From contig NZ_FQUV01000002.1 of assembly GCF_900129235.1 (NCBI RefSeq), positions 1 to 64,000 of the forward strand: a stretch of DNA of 64,000 nt, in the 5' to 3' direction. Within the stretch, counting starts at the first letter, position 1. Each line of letters starts with the position of its first letter. Below are positions 17,798-27,312 of this stretch, one piece after another. This stretch comes from Litoreibacter ascidiaceicola. GTDB taxonomy: Bacteria > Pseudomonadota > Alphaproteobacteria > Rhodobacterales > Rhodobacteraceae. The notes below the pieces were generated by a model that did no database searches, had not been told where the DNA came from, and was given only the letters and a program-made list of their open reading frames with translations. Made by a program: the position numbers and the translations under genes.

Positions 17798-18586
17798 CTA
17801 GATAAAGTCGAAGCTGAAGTCGAAGGTGTCGAGCATGGTTTGCGCACCGCCGATATCGAAAGCGGCCATGTCGAGCCAGTTCGCAGCAGGTGTGCCTGCA
17901 AGTTCTGTGCTTGGCTGTGTGATCGTTTCATCCGCCCAGTTGCCTGCATCAGGATTGCAGTCGAAGGCGAACTGGAAGAAATCCCCGTTCTCGAGGATGG
18001 CGAGCAGCTCGTCGAGGTTGAAGCCGCCGGAGGGGGCGGTGGGAGGTTCGGGCGCTGGGTCAGGTGTGGGTTCTGGCGTTGGCGCAGGGGTCGGCTCTGG
18101 GGCGGGCGCGGTGCCTGTGTCCAGATCAACCTCGCCTTGTGTGGAGCCGAAGTTCTGCGTCACGATCACCGAATTATATTCGCCGCTGCCGTAGTCAAAG
18201 TCGCCGACATCAATCCCGATGCCGATATAGTCAAGGTCGGGGTCCAGCAGATTGGCGCGGTGGCCGGGGCTGTCCATCAGGTTTTCATGCAGCTGGGCCA
18301 CGTCGTCCTCGAAGCCGGGGTCGCCGCGCTCGGACTGGATGGCGATGTTTTCCGCCGTCTGCCAGCTTCCGTCGAGATCGAAGCCCGCAGCTTCTATGCG
18401 CCCGGTGGCGGTCGAGCCGCCCGCGCCGGTATGCGAGAACATGTCAGCCTCCAGCATCCATTCGGAATGCGCATCGGCAGAGGCGTTCAGGTTTTGCTCC
18501 AGTTGCAAAGTGTCGAGGCCGCGGGACGTGCGCTCGTCGTTGATCAGGTCAAGCATGTAGCGCTCGAGATCTGTGGCAATTGCCAT
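17798..18586 (-). CDS. CAP (SCP/YkwD-like) domain protein with Pro-rich linker
   Basis: From ATG 18586, preceded by AAGGAGA, the protein is 262 residues. Residues about 5-160 form a CAP domain: LINDERTSRGLDTLQL, SEWMLEADMFSHTG with the metal-site His, and a later SPGHRANLLDP. A Pro/Glu/Thr linker (about 167-195) leads to a C-terminal acidic part ending DTFDFSFDFI. There is no N-terminal signal peptide, and a hydrophobic acidic C-terminus is common in type I secretion substrates, so export by that route is my inference. CAP proteins are usually extracellular; function here is unknown. Confidence 0.8.
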   Translation of the reverse strand: MAIATDLERYMLDLINDERTSRGLDTLQLEQNLNASADAHSEWMLEADMFSHTGAGGSTATGRIEAAGFDLDGSWQTAENIAIQSERGDPGFEDDVAQLHENLMDSPGHRANLLDPDLDYIGIGIDVGDFDYGSGEYNSVIVTQNFGSTQGEVDLDTGTAPAPEPTPAPTPEPTPDPAPEPPTAPSGGFNLDELLAILENGDFFQFAFDCNPDAGNWADETITQPSTELAGTPAANWLDMAAFDIGGAQTMLDTFDFSFDFI

Positions 18587-18807
18587 GGTGTGTCTCCTTG
18601 AGTTGCGATCTGCCTCGAGCGAGGGCATGACGCAGGACGGAGCGCTGGGGAACGGGTTGGTGCGCGGCGCGGCGTTTTGAGCCAATCCTTGCGATCAAAG
18701 GCGGGCCCCGCCAGCGGCGACTGGCCGACGCAATAGCACGCAGTCCGGCACGGCGGTGGATTGCCGAAGCGGGCATGCGACATACGGGATTTTTGCGGGA
18801 AGGGCGG

Positions 18808-19212
18808 CTAGTCGTCCTTCAGCAGCCGGTCGGCTTTCTTGCGGACCAGCACCGTGCGCAGGTCGTGCATCGCCAGCAGCAGCGCGTCGGTAACCTCGTC
18901 CAGCTGGTCCTCCTCGGCGCGGGTTTGCGCCCAGTGGGTGGTCAGGTTGAGATAGTCGATGGCGCGGTAGATATCGTCGATTTCGCGGGTGGCGAGGACG
19001 GTTGTCCGCTCGTCCATCCAGTCTTCGATGACCTCGAGTTCCTCGGCGCTGATTTCGTGGTCGCCATGGGGCTTGATCTGGCCTTTGCGGATATTGACCA
19101 CGGCGATTTCGGACATCTCGATGCGCCGCTGGCGGTTCTCGGTGTCCACCCGAAACACGGTGGCCCCGTTCTCACGAACGCGAAAATAAAACTCTGGAAG
19201 CTCGGCTGACAT
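18808..19212 (-). CDS. Conserved hypothetical protein (Rhodobacteraceae)
   Basis: The 134-residue acidic protein begins SAELPEFYFRVRENGATVFRVDTENRQRR. I recall closely similar proteins of unknown function in other Rhodobacteraceae, and no catalytic motif is visible. No signal peptide or membrane segment is present, so it is probably cytoplasmic. ATG 19212 is chosen because the upstream part of the frame runs antisense-like and unconserved into the next gene. It is 71 bases downstream of a DUF6404-like gene. Confidence 0.7.
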   Translation of the reverse strand: MSAELPEFYFRVRENGATVFRVDTENRQRRIEMSEIAVVNIRKGQIKPHGDHEISAEELEVIEDWMDERTTVLATREIDDIYRAIDYLNLTTHWAQTRAEEDQLDEVTDALLLAMHDLRTVLVRKKADRLLKDD

Positions 19213-19283
19213 ATGCTCGGTTTGACCCGTTTTGTTGGTTTGGGCGACGCTAGCACAGGGTAGGGCATTGAGGAAACAGGGAT

Positions 19284-19664
19284 TTACGCGGCGAATCCTC
19301 CCTTTGGCGCGCGATGCAGGTCCACCCAATCCGACAAGTTGTAGCGGCGTCGGCAGTGCTTGTAATACAAGGCCATAAACAGCCCGAAGAACATCCCCGC
19401 GATCACCGATGAGACAAGCATGACGCCCATGGGCAGGTTTTGTGGGCCCCAAGTGGTGACGTACATGATGAGACCCCAGAATGCGCCGAAAAACACGCCT
19501 TGGCCCAAGGCCGCCCGCCAGAACGGAAGGTAATGAGGCAAGCGCGGGTGCAGACCCACGCTGCGCATGACCCAAACATAGGGCGGCTGGGCGTTGGAGC
19601 GCCAGATGCCGGCGACCTCAAGCTCTGAGAGGGCGGCGTCGAAACGGGTTTCGTAGTCGGACAT
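19284..19664 (-). CDS. DUF6404-like membrane protein
   Basis: The 126-residue protein starts at ATG 19664 after GGAGGC. A soluble N-terminal part (YETRFDAALSELEVAGI) is followed by two membrane helices (about 53-72 and 78-96) and a polar end, YKHCRRRYNLSDWVDL. I place it in DUF6404 by overall layout with moderate confidence; its function is unknown. Confidence 0.6.
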   Translation of the reverse strand: MSDYETRFDAALSELEVAGIWRSNAQPPYVWVMRSVGLHPRLPHYLPFWRAALGQGVFFGAFWGLIMYVTTWGPQNLPMGVMLVSSVIAGMFFGLFMALYYKHCRRRYNLSDWVDLHRAPKGGFAA

Positions 19665-19841
19665 GGGGGCCTCCGCTTTGGTTTGGGAGATATCTTGCGA
19701 CGGTGATAGCCGCAGGACAAGCAACGGCGACACCTGACCGGCAGCATCAGCGAAGTTTGGCCGCAAGGACGGCACTGGAAGTTTGTCCAAGGCTCTGCTT
19801 TGCTGGCGCTGACAAAAACTTCCAGAGGAGCGACGCGGGCG

Positions 19842-20207
19842 ATGGGTAAGGATCAGGCTGAATCGGACCACGGAGCGAAGTTTCTGCGTTACGCCTTGAT
19901 CGGGGTGCTATGTATCGCGCTGGCCTTCATCGGGGTGTACGGCTTTCGCGCGGTCGCGTCTTTTATCTACTGGCAAGACGAGGCCAATCAGTTTCAGCCC
20001 ATAGATGGATGGATGTCGCCGCGCTATGTCGTGCGCTCGTGGCAAGTGCCGCCGCAAGTTGTCTCGGATGCGCTGGGCGACAGGATCGAGGGCGGGACGC
20101 CGCGCACCTCACTGGAAGAAATCGCCAAAGCGCGGGGCGTCGACGTCGAGGAGATCATCGCGATCTTGGAGGCGGCTATTGCAGCGCATCAGGCCAAGCA
20201 TCCATGA
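19842..20207 (+). CDS. Hypothetical single-pass membrane protein
   Basis: The 121-residue protein has one membrane helix (about residues 17-38) and a helical C-terminal part with TSLEEIAKARGVDVEEIIAILEAAI, which resembles a helix-turn-helix-like or helical-bundle segment. The region MDGWMSPRYVVRSWQVPPQVV just before it looks conserved and may be periplasmic. ATG 19842 is chosen because the preceding in-frame residues are not membrane-protein-like. Its stop overlaps the DedA start (ATGA), so the two are probably made together. I do not recognise the family. Confidence 0.6.
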   Translation: MGKDQAESDHGAKFLRYALIGVLCIALAFIGVYGFRAVASFIYWQDEANQFQPIDGWMSPRYVVRSWQVPPQVVSDALGDRIEGGTPRTSLEEIAKARGVDVEEIIAILEAAIAAHQAKHP

Positions 20208-20794
20208 CCGAATTTTTCTTCGAACTTGTGGCCAGATGGGGCTTGGTGATCGTTGCCTTGTCGGCTTATTTTTCCTGCCTCGCCGTGCCTGTCCCGACCT
20301 CGGCGGTGATGCTGGCGGGGGGCGCATTTGCCGCTGCGGGCGATCTGGTGCTGTGGCAGGTGATTTCGGTCGCCTATGTGTCGGCCTTGGCGGGGGACCA
20401 GACGGGGTTCCAGCTGGGCCGGTTGGGCGGCGGCTGGCTGACCAAGCGGCTGGTGTCAAAGCCCAAAAGATCAGCGCTTTATGCGCGCGCGCAGCATGCT
20501 GTCGGCAAATGGGGTGGCGTGGCAGTATTCTTCAGCACGTGGGCCGTGGCCCCTTTGGGGCCGTGGGTGAATTTCGCCGCGGGGGCTGCCGGATACGGGC
20601 GGTTGTCGTTTACCATTCTCGATGCGTTGGGCGAGGCCATCTGGGTTAGCGCCTATGTGGCGCTCGGGTATGCGTTCGGATCAAATCTGGAAGCCTTGGC
20701 GACACTGTTAGCTGATTGGGGCGGCTTGCTGACAGCGGTGGTCGTGGCTGCTTTGGCGGCGATTGCGCTGGTGCAATTGGGGAGGAAGCGGTGA
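20204..20794 (+). CDS. DedA-family membrane protein
   Basis: The 196-residue protein has the DedA/SNARE-associated pattern: LAVPVPTSAVMLAGGAFAAAGDL, GDQTGFQLGR and FFSTWAVAPLGPWVNFAAGAAGYGR. DedA proteins are membrane transporters or lipid scramblase-like proteins; some flip undecaprenyl phosphate or phosphatidylethanolamine. Which activity applies here is not clear. The ATG at 20204 overlaps the stop of the preceding small membrane protein gene by four bases. Confidence 0.85.
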   Translation: MTEFFFELVARWGLVIVALSAYFSCLAVPVPTSAVMLAGGAFAAAGDLVLWQVISVAYVSALAGDQTGFQLGRLGGGWLTKRLVSKPKRSALYARAQHAVGKWGGVAVFFSTWAVAPLGPWVNFAAGAAGYGRLSFTILDALGEAIWVSAYVALGYAFGSNLEALATLLADWGGLLTAVVVAALAAIALVQLGRKR

Positions 20795-20922
20795 GGGGGT
20801 TTAGACACGCCGCGAACGAGAGGCCCGAAGGCGCAAGCCGTCCGTCGGCGCATGTCAAAGGCCGGCTTCGCGGGACAAAGCATACCTTGATCCAGCGCGT
20901 CTTAACCTAAGTTTTCCGGGCG

Positions 20923-20951
20923 GTAGTTGGTCAACAGAGTTCACCAACTAC
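20923..20951. terminator. 29-base near-perfect palindrome between convergent genes
   Basis: Two 13-base arms (20923-20935 and 20939-20951) pair with one mismatch around a three-base AGA loop. It lies in the 217-base gap where the DedA gene and the histidine kinase gene converge. A bidirectional terminator is the likeliest role, although no T-run follows; a protein-binding operator is the alternative. Nothing else recognisable fills this gap. Confidence 0.5.
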
Positions 20952-21011
20952 AGGCAGCACGTCTTGCCGCATGTGGATGGCAGAGCCGTAATGCAGGGGG
21001 CCTGAATACGC

Positions 21012-22115
21012 CTATCCCTGCGGGATCCGAAGCGTGAATATTGTATGGCTGTCGGTTGATTGAACATCCAGACTTCCATCATGCGCTTTGGCTATTTCGG
21101 ACGCAATGTGGAGACCCAGCCCCAAGCCCATTTGATCGCCATGATTGTCGCTTCTTACAAACGGATCAAACAACCGCTCCATCGCTGAGGGCGGGATAGG
21201 CGGGCCAAAGTTCTTAACGCTCAACTCAAAAAAGTTATCAGCCGATTTTCTGGCAACAACATGGATCGGTCGTTTCGGGTCGCCGTGGGTAATCGCGTTG
21301 CCGAGTAGATTTGATAACAGTTGGCCAAGACGTGGCACATCGCATTTCACGTCATCGGCATTGCCAAGATCGAGTAACACGTCCCGGTCCGGATGCACGG
21401 AACGCAGTTCGGCGACGACCTGTTCGATCTCATTTTCCAGTGCCGACCCCTCTGATAGCGTCAGATTGATACCACCCCCCAAGCGGTTACGAGCAAAGTC
21501 CATGATATTGTCGATCAGGAGTGACATTCGCTGAATGCTGCCTCTGGTCAATGTAACGATGCGCTTGTTTTTATCGCTCAGCGTTTCCCGCGAGAGAATG
21601 TTCATTGCAGACGAGATTGAGGCCAAAGGGTTCCGGAGATCGTGACCAAGTATCGCGATGAATTGCTCACGAAGCTCTCCTTCACGTTGCGACGATGAGA
21701 GCTGGGTTTCCGCTTCGACCTTAGCTTTGGCGAGGTCCCGCTCGAACGCGCGCCTGGCGTCTGCCAACAAGAAAACAAAAGTTGTAACACTGCTTTCTCC
21801 GGAGCCGCTAACCGCCGCACTAAGCAGGACAGGCGTTTTCGTGCCCTCGCTATTCACAAGATCAAGGCTTGCTCCATCGACTTGGCCTGAGAGGGATAGG
21901 AGCGGTACGATACTGGTTTCAAAAACTATCCGGCTGGCCTTGGAAAACAGCTGCGTCAAAGGCGTCCCGCACAAATCAGAAGAAGATAAACCCAACCAGA
22001 GCCCCAACCTCTCATTCGCCACGAGGACGGCTCCGAGATGATCAGTTTTGAGCAAGCCGCAAGGTGCGCTTGACTGCATCAACGCCTCGTCAGAAAGCAC
22101 TCCAGTATCGGACAT
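21012..22115 (-). CDS. PAS-domain sensor histidine kinase
   Basis: The 367-residue soluble protein has an N-terminal PAS domain (about 10-120), a short coiled coil, a HisKA domain with ILGHDLRNPL (phosphorylated His158), and an HATPase domain with the N box LLGNAITHG and G box MGLGLGLHIA. There is no membrane segment, so the signal is sensed inside the cell. Its ATG overlaps the stop of the RsbQ-like hydrolase gene (TAATG), so the hydrolase product may be what its PAS domain senses. No response regulator is next to it, so the phosphoacceptor is unknown. Confidence 0.9.
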   Translation of the reverse strand: MSDTGVLSDEALMQSSAPCGLLKTDHLGAVLVANERLGLWLGLSSSDLCGTPLTQLFSKASRIVFETSIVPLLSLSGQVDGASLDLVNSEGTKTPVLLSAAVSGSGESSVTTFVFLLADARRAFERDLAKAKVEAETQLSSSQREGELREQFIAILGHDLRNPLASISSAMNILSRETLSDKNKRIVTLTRGSIQRMSLLIDNIMDFARNRLGGGINLTLSEGSALENEIEQVVAELRSVHPDRDVLLDLGNADDVKCDVPRLGQLLSNLLGNAITHGDPKRPIHVVARKSADNFFELSVKNFGPPIPPSAMERLFDPFVRSDNHGDQMGLGLGLHIASEIAKAHDGSLDVQSTDSHTIFTLRIPQG

Positions 22116-22903
22116 TACACAAAATCGCGAATTGCGGCGATGACTTCTTCGGGCGCAGTCAGATTGGGACAGTGGCCGGAGGCATTCAGCATAACGAGTT
22201 GGCTTCCCGGAATTTTGTCACGCACATACGCTCCCACGCGCTCGGAGGCGATAATATCATTCCGGCACTGAAGAATAAGTGTTCTTGCGGTGACGTTCGG
22301 CAAATCATCGCGGTTGTCGGATGTGAATGTGGCACGGGCAAATCCGGTCGCAATATCGGGGTCGAGCTTGCAAATACTCTGGGCCAATTCCTCGCCGTGC
22401 TCGGGTTGGTCGGGGTTTCCGACGATCATCGGGGCCATTGATGCAGACCACGCAAGCGGGTTTTCCTCTAGAGAGGCAAGAAGGTCATCGATGTCATCCG
22501 CGCTGAAGCCACCTTCGTAATCGGCATCGTCGACATAGCGCGGAGAGGGGCCAACCAAGATTAACGTTGAAAAAATGTCGGGTCTTGCGACGTTTGAAAG
22601 CGCGCCAATCATTGCACTGACGGAGTGTCCAACAAAGATTCCATCCTGGATGTCGAGTTCCTCAGCTATTTCAACCACGTCTGCGGCGTAGCCATTCAGG
22701 GTTGCGTACTTTGCGGGATCGTAAGCTTTGCTGTCAGAGCCTCCGGCCCCAATGTGATCGAACGTAACAACTGTGAACCTGTCTTCGAAATGCGGAGCCA
22801 CGTGCCGCCACATAGATTGATCACATCCAAAACCATGGGCAAACACCAGCGAGCGAGCACCTGAGCCCGAGGTTTTTACGTTGTGCCGTTCGAGCGCACT
22901 CAT
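22115..22903 (-). CDS. RsbQ/KAI2-like alpha/beta hydrolase
   Basis: The 262-residue protein is close to the RsbQ family: RSLVFAHGFGCDQSMWRHVAPHFEDRF, nucleophile Ser94 in VGHSVSA, acid Asp in CRNDIIA and His in SGHCPNL. In Bacillus, RsbQ acts with the PAS phosphatase RsbP to switch on the general stress response. The plant relatives KAI2 and D14 are small-molecule receptors. Here the partner gene, overlapping by one base, encodes a PAS histidine kinase. The start is ATG 22903 after GGAAAG. Confidence 0.88.
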   Translation of the reverse strand: MSALERHNVKTSGSGARSLVFAHGFGCDQSMWRHVAPHFEDRFTVVTFDHIGAGGSDSKAYDPAKYATLNGYAADVVEIAEELDIQDGIFVGHSVSAMIGALSNVARPDIFSTLILVGPSPRYVDDADYEGGFSADDIDDLLASLEENPLAWSASMAPMIVGNPDQPEHGEELAQSICKLDPDIATGFARATFTSDNRDDLPNVTARTLILQCRNDIIASERVGAYVRDKIPGSQLVMLNASGHCPNLTAPEEVIAAIRDFV

Positions 22904-23082
22904 GATCTTTCCAGTCTTCGCCAAAACACATTGGCGACATATATAAAGGATGCCGTTCACTTTCCAAGTGCGGTGTTCTTTTGGCAAACTGTTGAGCCAA
23001 TTTGCTTTTGCTTAAGCAATCATTTGAACCAAGCGCAGTGTCATGCAATTTTGGGCCCAAAGTCGACCTTCCAGCCGGAGAT

Positions 23083-23105
23083 GAGACCGCGCCGGGCGCG
23101 GTCTC
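23083..23105. terminator. GC-rich hairpin downstream of aspC
   Basis: GAGACCGCGC (23083-23092) pairs perfectly with GCGCGGTCTC (23096-23105) around a three-base loop, nine bases beyond the aspC stop. There is no T-run, which is common for terminators in this group. The rest of the gap 22904-23113 shows nothing else recognisable. Confidence 0.6.
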
Positions 23106-23113
23106 TGGCTTGG

Positions 23114-24376
<1,263 letters not shown>

Positions 24377-24408
24377 TCAAGCGATAACGCCTTTTCTAGG
24401 AGTTCAAA

Positions 24409-24801
24409 ATGGACGACCAAGACACCTATTTCAGCAACGAGAACGCCACATTCGGGGATCGGGTCGCCGCCGCGCGCGAAGCACAGGGGCTGACGCAGGA
24501 AGACTTTGCCAAGAAGCTGGGCGTGAAGCTGAAGACGGTTCGCGGCTGGGAAGACGACGTGGACGAACCGCGCGCGAACCGATTGTCGATGATGTCGGGG
24601 ATGATGAATGTCTCCATGCGCTGGCTGTTGACCGGCGAGGGCGATGGTCTGGATGCCCCTGTCGGCGAGGTGGAAGTACCCGGTGACGTCAAGGACATCT
24701 TGCTGGATATTCGCCGGACCAAAGCAGAGTTCGCGCGGCTGGCGGATCATCTGGGACGGCTGGAAAAACGGCTGGGGAAACTGCTCAGGACACCGGAATG
24801 A
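24409..24801 (+). CDS. XRE-family helix-turn-helix regulator
   Basis: The 130-residue protein has an HTH (about 15-70) with FGDRVAAAREAQGLTQEDFAKKLGVKLKTVRGWEDD, followed by a short C-terminal coiled-coil-like part (KAEFARLADHLGRLEKRLGKLL) that may mediate dimerisation. The regulated genes are unknown. The stop overlaps the SdhE gene by four bases (ATGA), so these two share a transcript. Confidence 0.88.
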   Translation: MDDQDTYFSNENATFGDRVAAAREAQGLTQEDFAKKLGVKLKTVRGWEDDVDEPRANRLSMMSGMMNVSMRWLLTGEGDGLDAPVGEVEVPGDVKDILLDIRRTKAEFARLADHLGRLEKRLGKLLRTPE

Positions 24802-25076
24802 AAGAGCTAGGACCGGACGGCGAGCCACGGGAGACGAAGCTGCGGCGACTGAAGCTGCGGTCCATGCGGCGCGGGATCAAGGAGATGGATTTGATCCTTG
24901 GCGGCTTTGCCACCCACGGGTTGGACGGGCTGTCAGATGACGATCTGGCGCTTTATGACGAGATGCTGAGCGAGAGCGATCATGACATGTACCAATGGGC
25001 CTCGGGGCAGGCGGCGGCTCCGGAGCGCTTCGCCGGGCTGATTGCGCAAGCGGTTAAGGGATCGAAGACCTTTTAG
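24798..25076 (+). CDS. sdhE: FAD assembly factor SdhE (succinate dehydrogenase assembly)
   Basis: The 92-residue helical protein carries the family signature with Arg-Gly-x-x-Glu: RRLKLRSMRRGIKEMDLILGGFA, and DLALYDEMLSESDHDMYQW in the second half. SdhE promotes covalent attachment of FAD to the succinate dehydrogenase flavoprotein. The gene overlaps the XRE regulator gene; the sdh genes themselves are elsewhere. Confidence 0.93.
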   Translation: MKELGPDGEPRETKLRRLKLRSMRRGIKEMDLILGGFATHGLDGLSDDDLALYDEMLSESDHDMYQWASGQAAAPERFAGLIAQAVKGSKTF

Positions 25077-25160
25077 CGAAGATTTTCGCGCATTTAACCG
25101 TTTATTGGTGATTCTCCGACTATTCCGGCTGTGCGAGCACCCGCAGTCGGAGAACAAATT

Positions 25161-25658
25161 ATGAGTATGCACAACCCCGTTGCCAGCCCACAGGCTCGCA
25201 TGTTTATGACCGGATATCTGGAAAGCCTTGCTTTGGTGGAGCGGTTGCACCGGCTTCTGCTGGACGTGATCAAGGACGAGTTTGAACGGTTGGGCGTCCT
25301 CGACATCAACTCCGTTCAGGCGTTGCTCCTATTCAATATCGGCGAGAACGAAGTGACCGCGGGGGAGTTGAAATCGCGCGGCTACTATCAGGGATCGAAC
25401 GTGTCCTACAACCTCAAGAAGCTGGTGGAGATGGGCTATATGCACCATCAGCGCTGCGAGATTGACCGGCGGTCGGTGCGTGTGCGCCTGACAGAAAAGG
25501 GCCGCGAGGTACGCCAGCATGTGACCGATCTGTTCGAGCGGCACGCGATTGGTCTGGAGGAAAACGGCATCCTCGGCAATGACGGGATTGATACCATCAA
25601 TCATTCGCTGCACCGGATGGAGCGGTATTGGTCAGACCAGATCAGGTATATCTACTGA
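25161..25658 (+). CDS. MarR-family transcriptional regulator (LdtR-like)
   Basis: From ATG 25161 (preceded by CGGAGAA) the protein has 165 residues. A winged helix lies at about 45-130: INSVQALLLFNIG, LKSRGYYQGSNVSYNLKKLVEMGYM and the wing RCEIDRRSVRVRLTEKG. It resembles LdtR, a conserved alphaproteobacterial MarR protein linked to L,D-transpeptidase and envelope stress in Liberibacter. It converges with the ccm genes; the gap to the ccmD stop is only seven bases. Confidence 0.85.
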   Translation: MSMHNPVASPQARMFMTGYLESLALVERLHRLLLDVIKDEFERLGVLDINSVQALLLFNIGENEVTAGELKSRGYYQGSNVSYNLKKLVEMGYMHHQRCEIDRRSVRVRLTEKGREVRQHVTDLFERHAIGLEENGILGNDGIDTINHSLHRMERYWSDQIRYIY

Positions 25659-25665
25659 GATGAAA

Positions 25666-25827
25666 TCAACGGGATTTCGCAGCATTGCGGCGTGCCTCGA
25701 TCTCGGCGAGGCGGGCACGCGCGCGGCGCGATTGCCAGACAGACAGCGCGACAAGGCCGATCAGGATTGCGATGGAGATGGCATAGGCGGACAGCACGGT
25801 GTCGGCGTATTTTCCAAGATCGGGCAT
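25666..25827 (-). CDS. ccmD: Haem exporter protein CcmD
   Basis: This 53-residue ORF encodes MPDLGKYADTVLSAYAISI followed by one membrane helix and a basic tail (QSRRARARLAEIEARR), the pattern of CcmD. CcmD is a small inner-membrane protein that helps release haem-loaded CcmE from the CcmABC complex. It follows ccmC by 24 bases. No ccmG gene follows; the next gene is the convergent MarR gene. Confidence 0.93.
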   Translation of the reverse strand: MPDLGKYADTVLSAYAISIAILIGLVALSVWQSRRARARLAEIEARRNAAKSR

Positions 25828-25851
25828 GATGCGTCCTTTAGAGGGCTGCGG

Positions 25852-26580
25852 TTAGCTAAGACGTTCGCGCGCGACCAGGGCGCCGGCGCGGCGGATGCGG
25901 ATTTCGGTGCGCGTGCGCAGGAGGACGAGCGCAAGGAATAGCAGCACGAAACCCGCGATGGCGACAAGCAGCGGCAGGTAGAAGACGTCGGCGACGTTCT
26001 CCTCCTTGTCCAGCGACAGGGACGCGCCTTGGTGCAAGCCTTGGTTCCAGAAATTGACCGCGTAGCGGGATAGCAACGCGAAGACGGAGCCGACGAGGCA
26101 GAGGACCGAGGTGAGGTCGGCGGCGGTGTCGGGATTCTCGATCGCCGCCCAAAGCGCCATATAGCCAAGGTAGAACAGGAACAGGATCAGGAACGAGGTC
26201 AGGCGCGGGTCCCATGCCCAGTATGTGCCCCACATCGGCTGGCCCCAGATCGCGCCAGTGATCAGCGCGATGAGTGTCATGGTCAGACCGATAGGGGCGG
26301 CAGCCTTGGCCGCGAGGGCGGAAACGTGGTGGCGACGGACCAGCCAGATCAGCGAGGTGACAAGCATCATCAGCCACGCATTGATCGCCATCAGGGCGCT
26401 GGGCACGTGTAGGTAGATGATCTTGACGGTGGAGCCTTGGCGGTAATCGTCCGGGGTAAAGAAGAACCCCCAGATCAGGCCAATGACCAGACACAGCAAA
26501 GACAACACAGCCACCGTTGGCAACAGCTTGCCAGATGTCTGCATGAAGCGGGTCGGATTTGCGTATTCCCAGATCGACAT
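25852..26580 (-). CDS. ccmC: Haem exporter protein CcmC
   Basis: The 242-residue protein has about six membrane helices and the tryptophan-rich haem-handling motif MWGTYWAWDPRLTS. Flanking His residues that bind haem are visible in LHVPSA and elsewhere. CcmC loads haem onto CcmE in cytochrome c maturation. It lies between ccmB (75-base gap) and ccmD. Confidence 0.95.
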   Translation of the reverse strand: MSIWEYANPTRFMQTSGKLLPTVAVLSLLCLVIGLIWGFFFTPDDYRQGSTVKIIYLHVPSALMAINAWLMMLVTSLIWLVRRHHVSALAAKAAAPIGLTMTLIALITGAIWGQPMWGTYWAWDPRLTSFLILFLFYLGYMALWAAIENPDTAADLTSVLCLVGSVFALLSRYAVNFWNQGLHQGASLSLDKEENVADVFYLPLLVAIAGFVLLFLALVLLRTRTEIRIRRAGALVARERLS

Positions 26581-26655
26581 GGGCTACTGTTATGGGATGC
26601 TTTCGCGCGGGGCAATGGGATTTGCGACGGGCCAAATGTCACATTCGCGCGCGCT

Positions 26656-27312
26656 CTAGCGCAGGTTCATCCGAAGGGCGGCGGCGGAGGCGAAGGGCAG
26701 CAGCGCAGCGCAGCCTGCAGTGATGGCTGCGAGAAACAGCAAGGCCGTGCTGGCAGGCAGGCCTTCCGCGCCTCGGCGCACAGCCTCGGCCCCGAAAATC
26801 AACGTTGGCATGTAGAGCGGCAGGACCAGGAGGGACACCAGCAACCCGCCGCGTTTCAGGCCGACTGTCAGGGCCGCGCCGAAGGTGCCGAGCATGGAAA
26901 GGGCGGGGGTGCCGATGGCGAGAGAGGCCACCAGCCAGAAGGTTGCGCCGCTTGGCATGCTAAGCAGTACGCCAAGGAATGGGGCGGCAAGTGTCAGGGG
27001 CAATCCTGTGGTGAGCCAGTGGGAGAGGGCCTTGAGCGTTGCGGCGGCCTCCAACGGGAGGGGTGCTGTGGCGAGCAGGTCGAGCGTTCCATCCTCGTAG
27101 TCGAGCTGGAAAATGCGGTCGAGCGACAGCAGACAGGACAACAGCGCGCCAACCCACAGGATGCCGGGGGCGATGCGCGACAGGATGTCGGCATTTGGCC
27201 CGACGCCGAAGGGGACCAGCACCACAAGGATCAGGAAAAACGCAAGACCAAGGCCGAAGCCGCCACCTGCGCGGATGGCGAGTTTCAAGTCTCGGCGAAG
27301 GAGGGCGATCAT
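26656..27312 (-). CDS. ccmB: Haem exporter protein CcmB
   Basis: The 218-residue protein has about six membrane helices and matches Ccm[37 protein letters not shown] at the start and [18 protein letters not shown]. It is the membrane partner of the CcmA ATPase in system I cytochrome c maturation. Its ATG overlaps the ccmA stop (ATGA). Confidence 0.95.
   Translation of the reverse strand: MIALLRRDLKLAIRAGGGFGLGLAFFLILVVLVPFGVGPNADILSRIAPGILWVGALLSCLLSLDRIFQLDYEDGTLDLLATAPLPLEAAATLKALSHWLTTGLPLTLAAPFLGVLLSMPSGATFWLVASLAIGTPALSMLGTFGAALTVGLKRGGLLVSLLVLPLYMPTLIFGAEAVRRGAEGLPASTALLFLAAITAGCAALLPFASAAALRMNLR

Noticed and set aside
17798-18586. Pro/Glu/Thr-rich linker in the CAP protein as a relative of the MerR repeat
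   Set aside because: The linker is irregular, not a pure tandem repeat, and no hexanucleotide array underlies it.
21012-22903. Defence system from the kinase-hydrolase pair
   Set aside because: Neither protein has a nuclease, effector or membrane-disrupting domain; signalling fits better.
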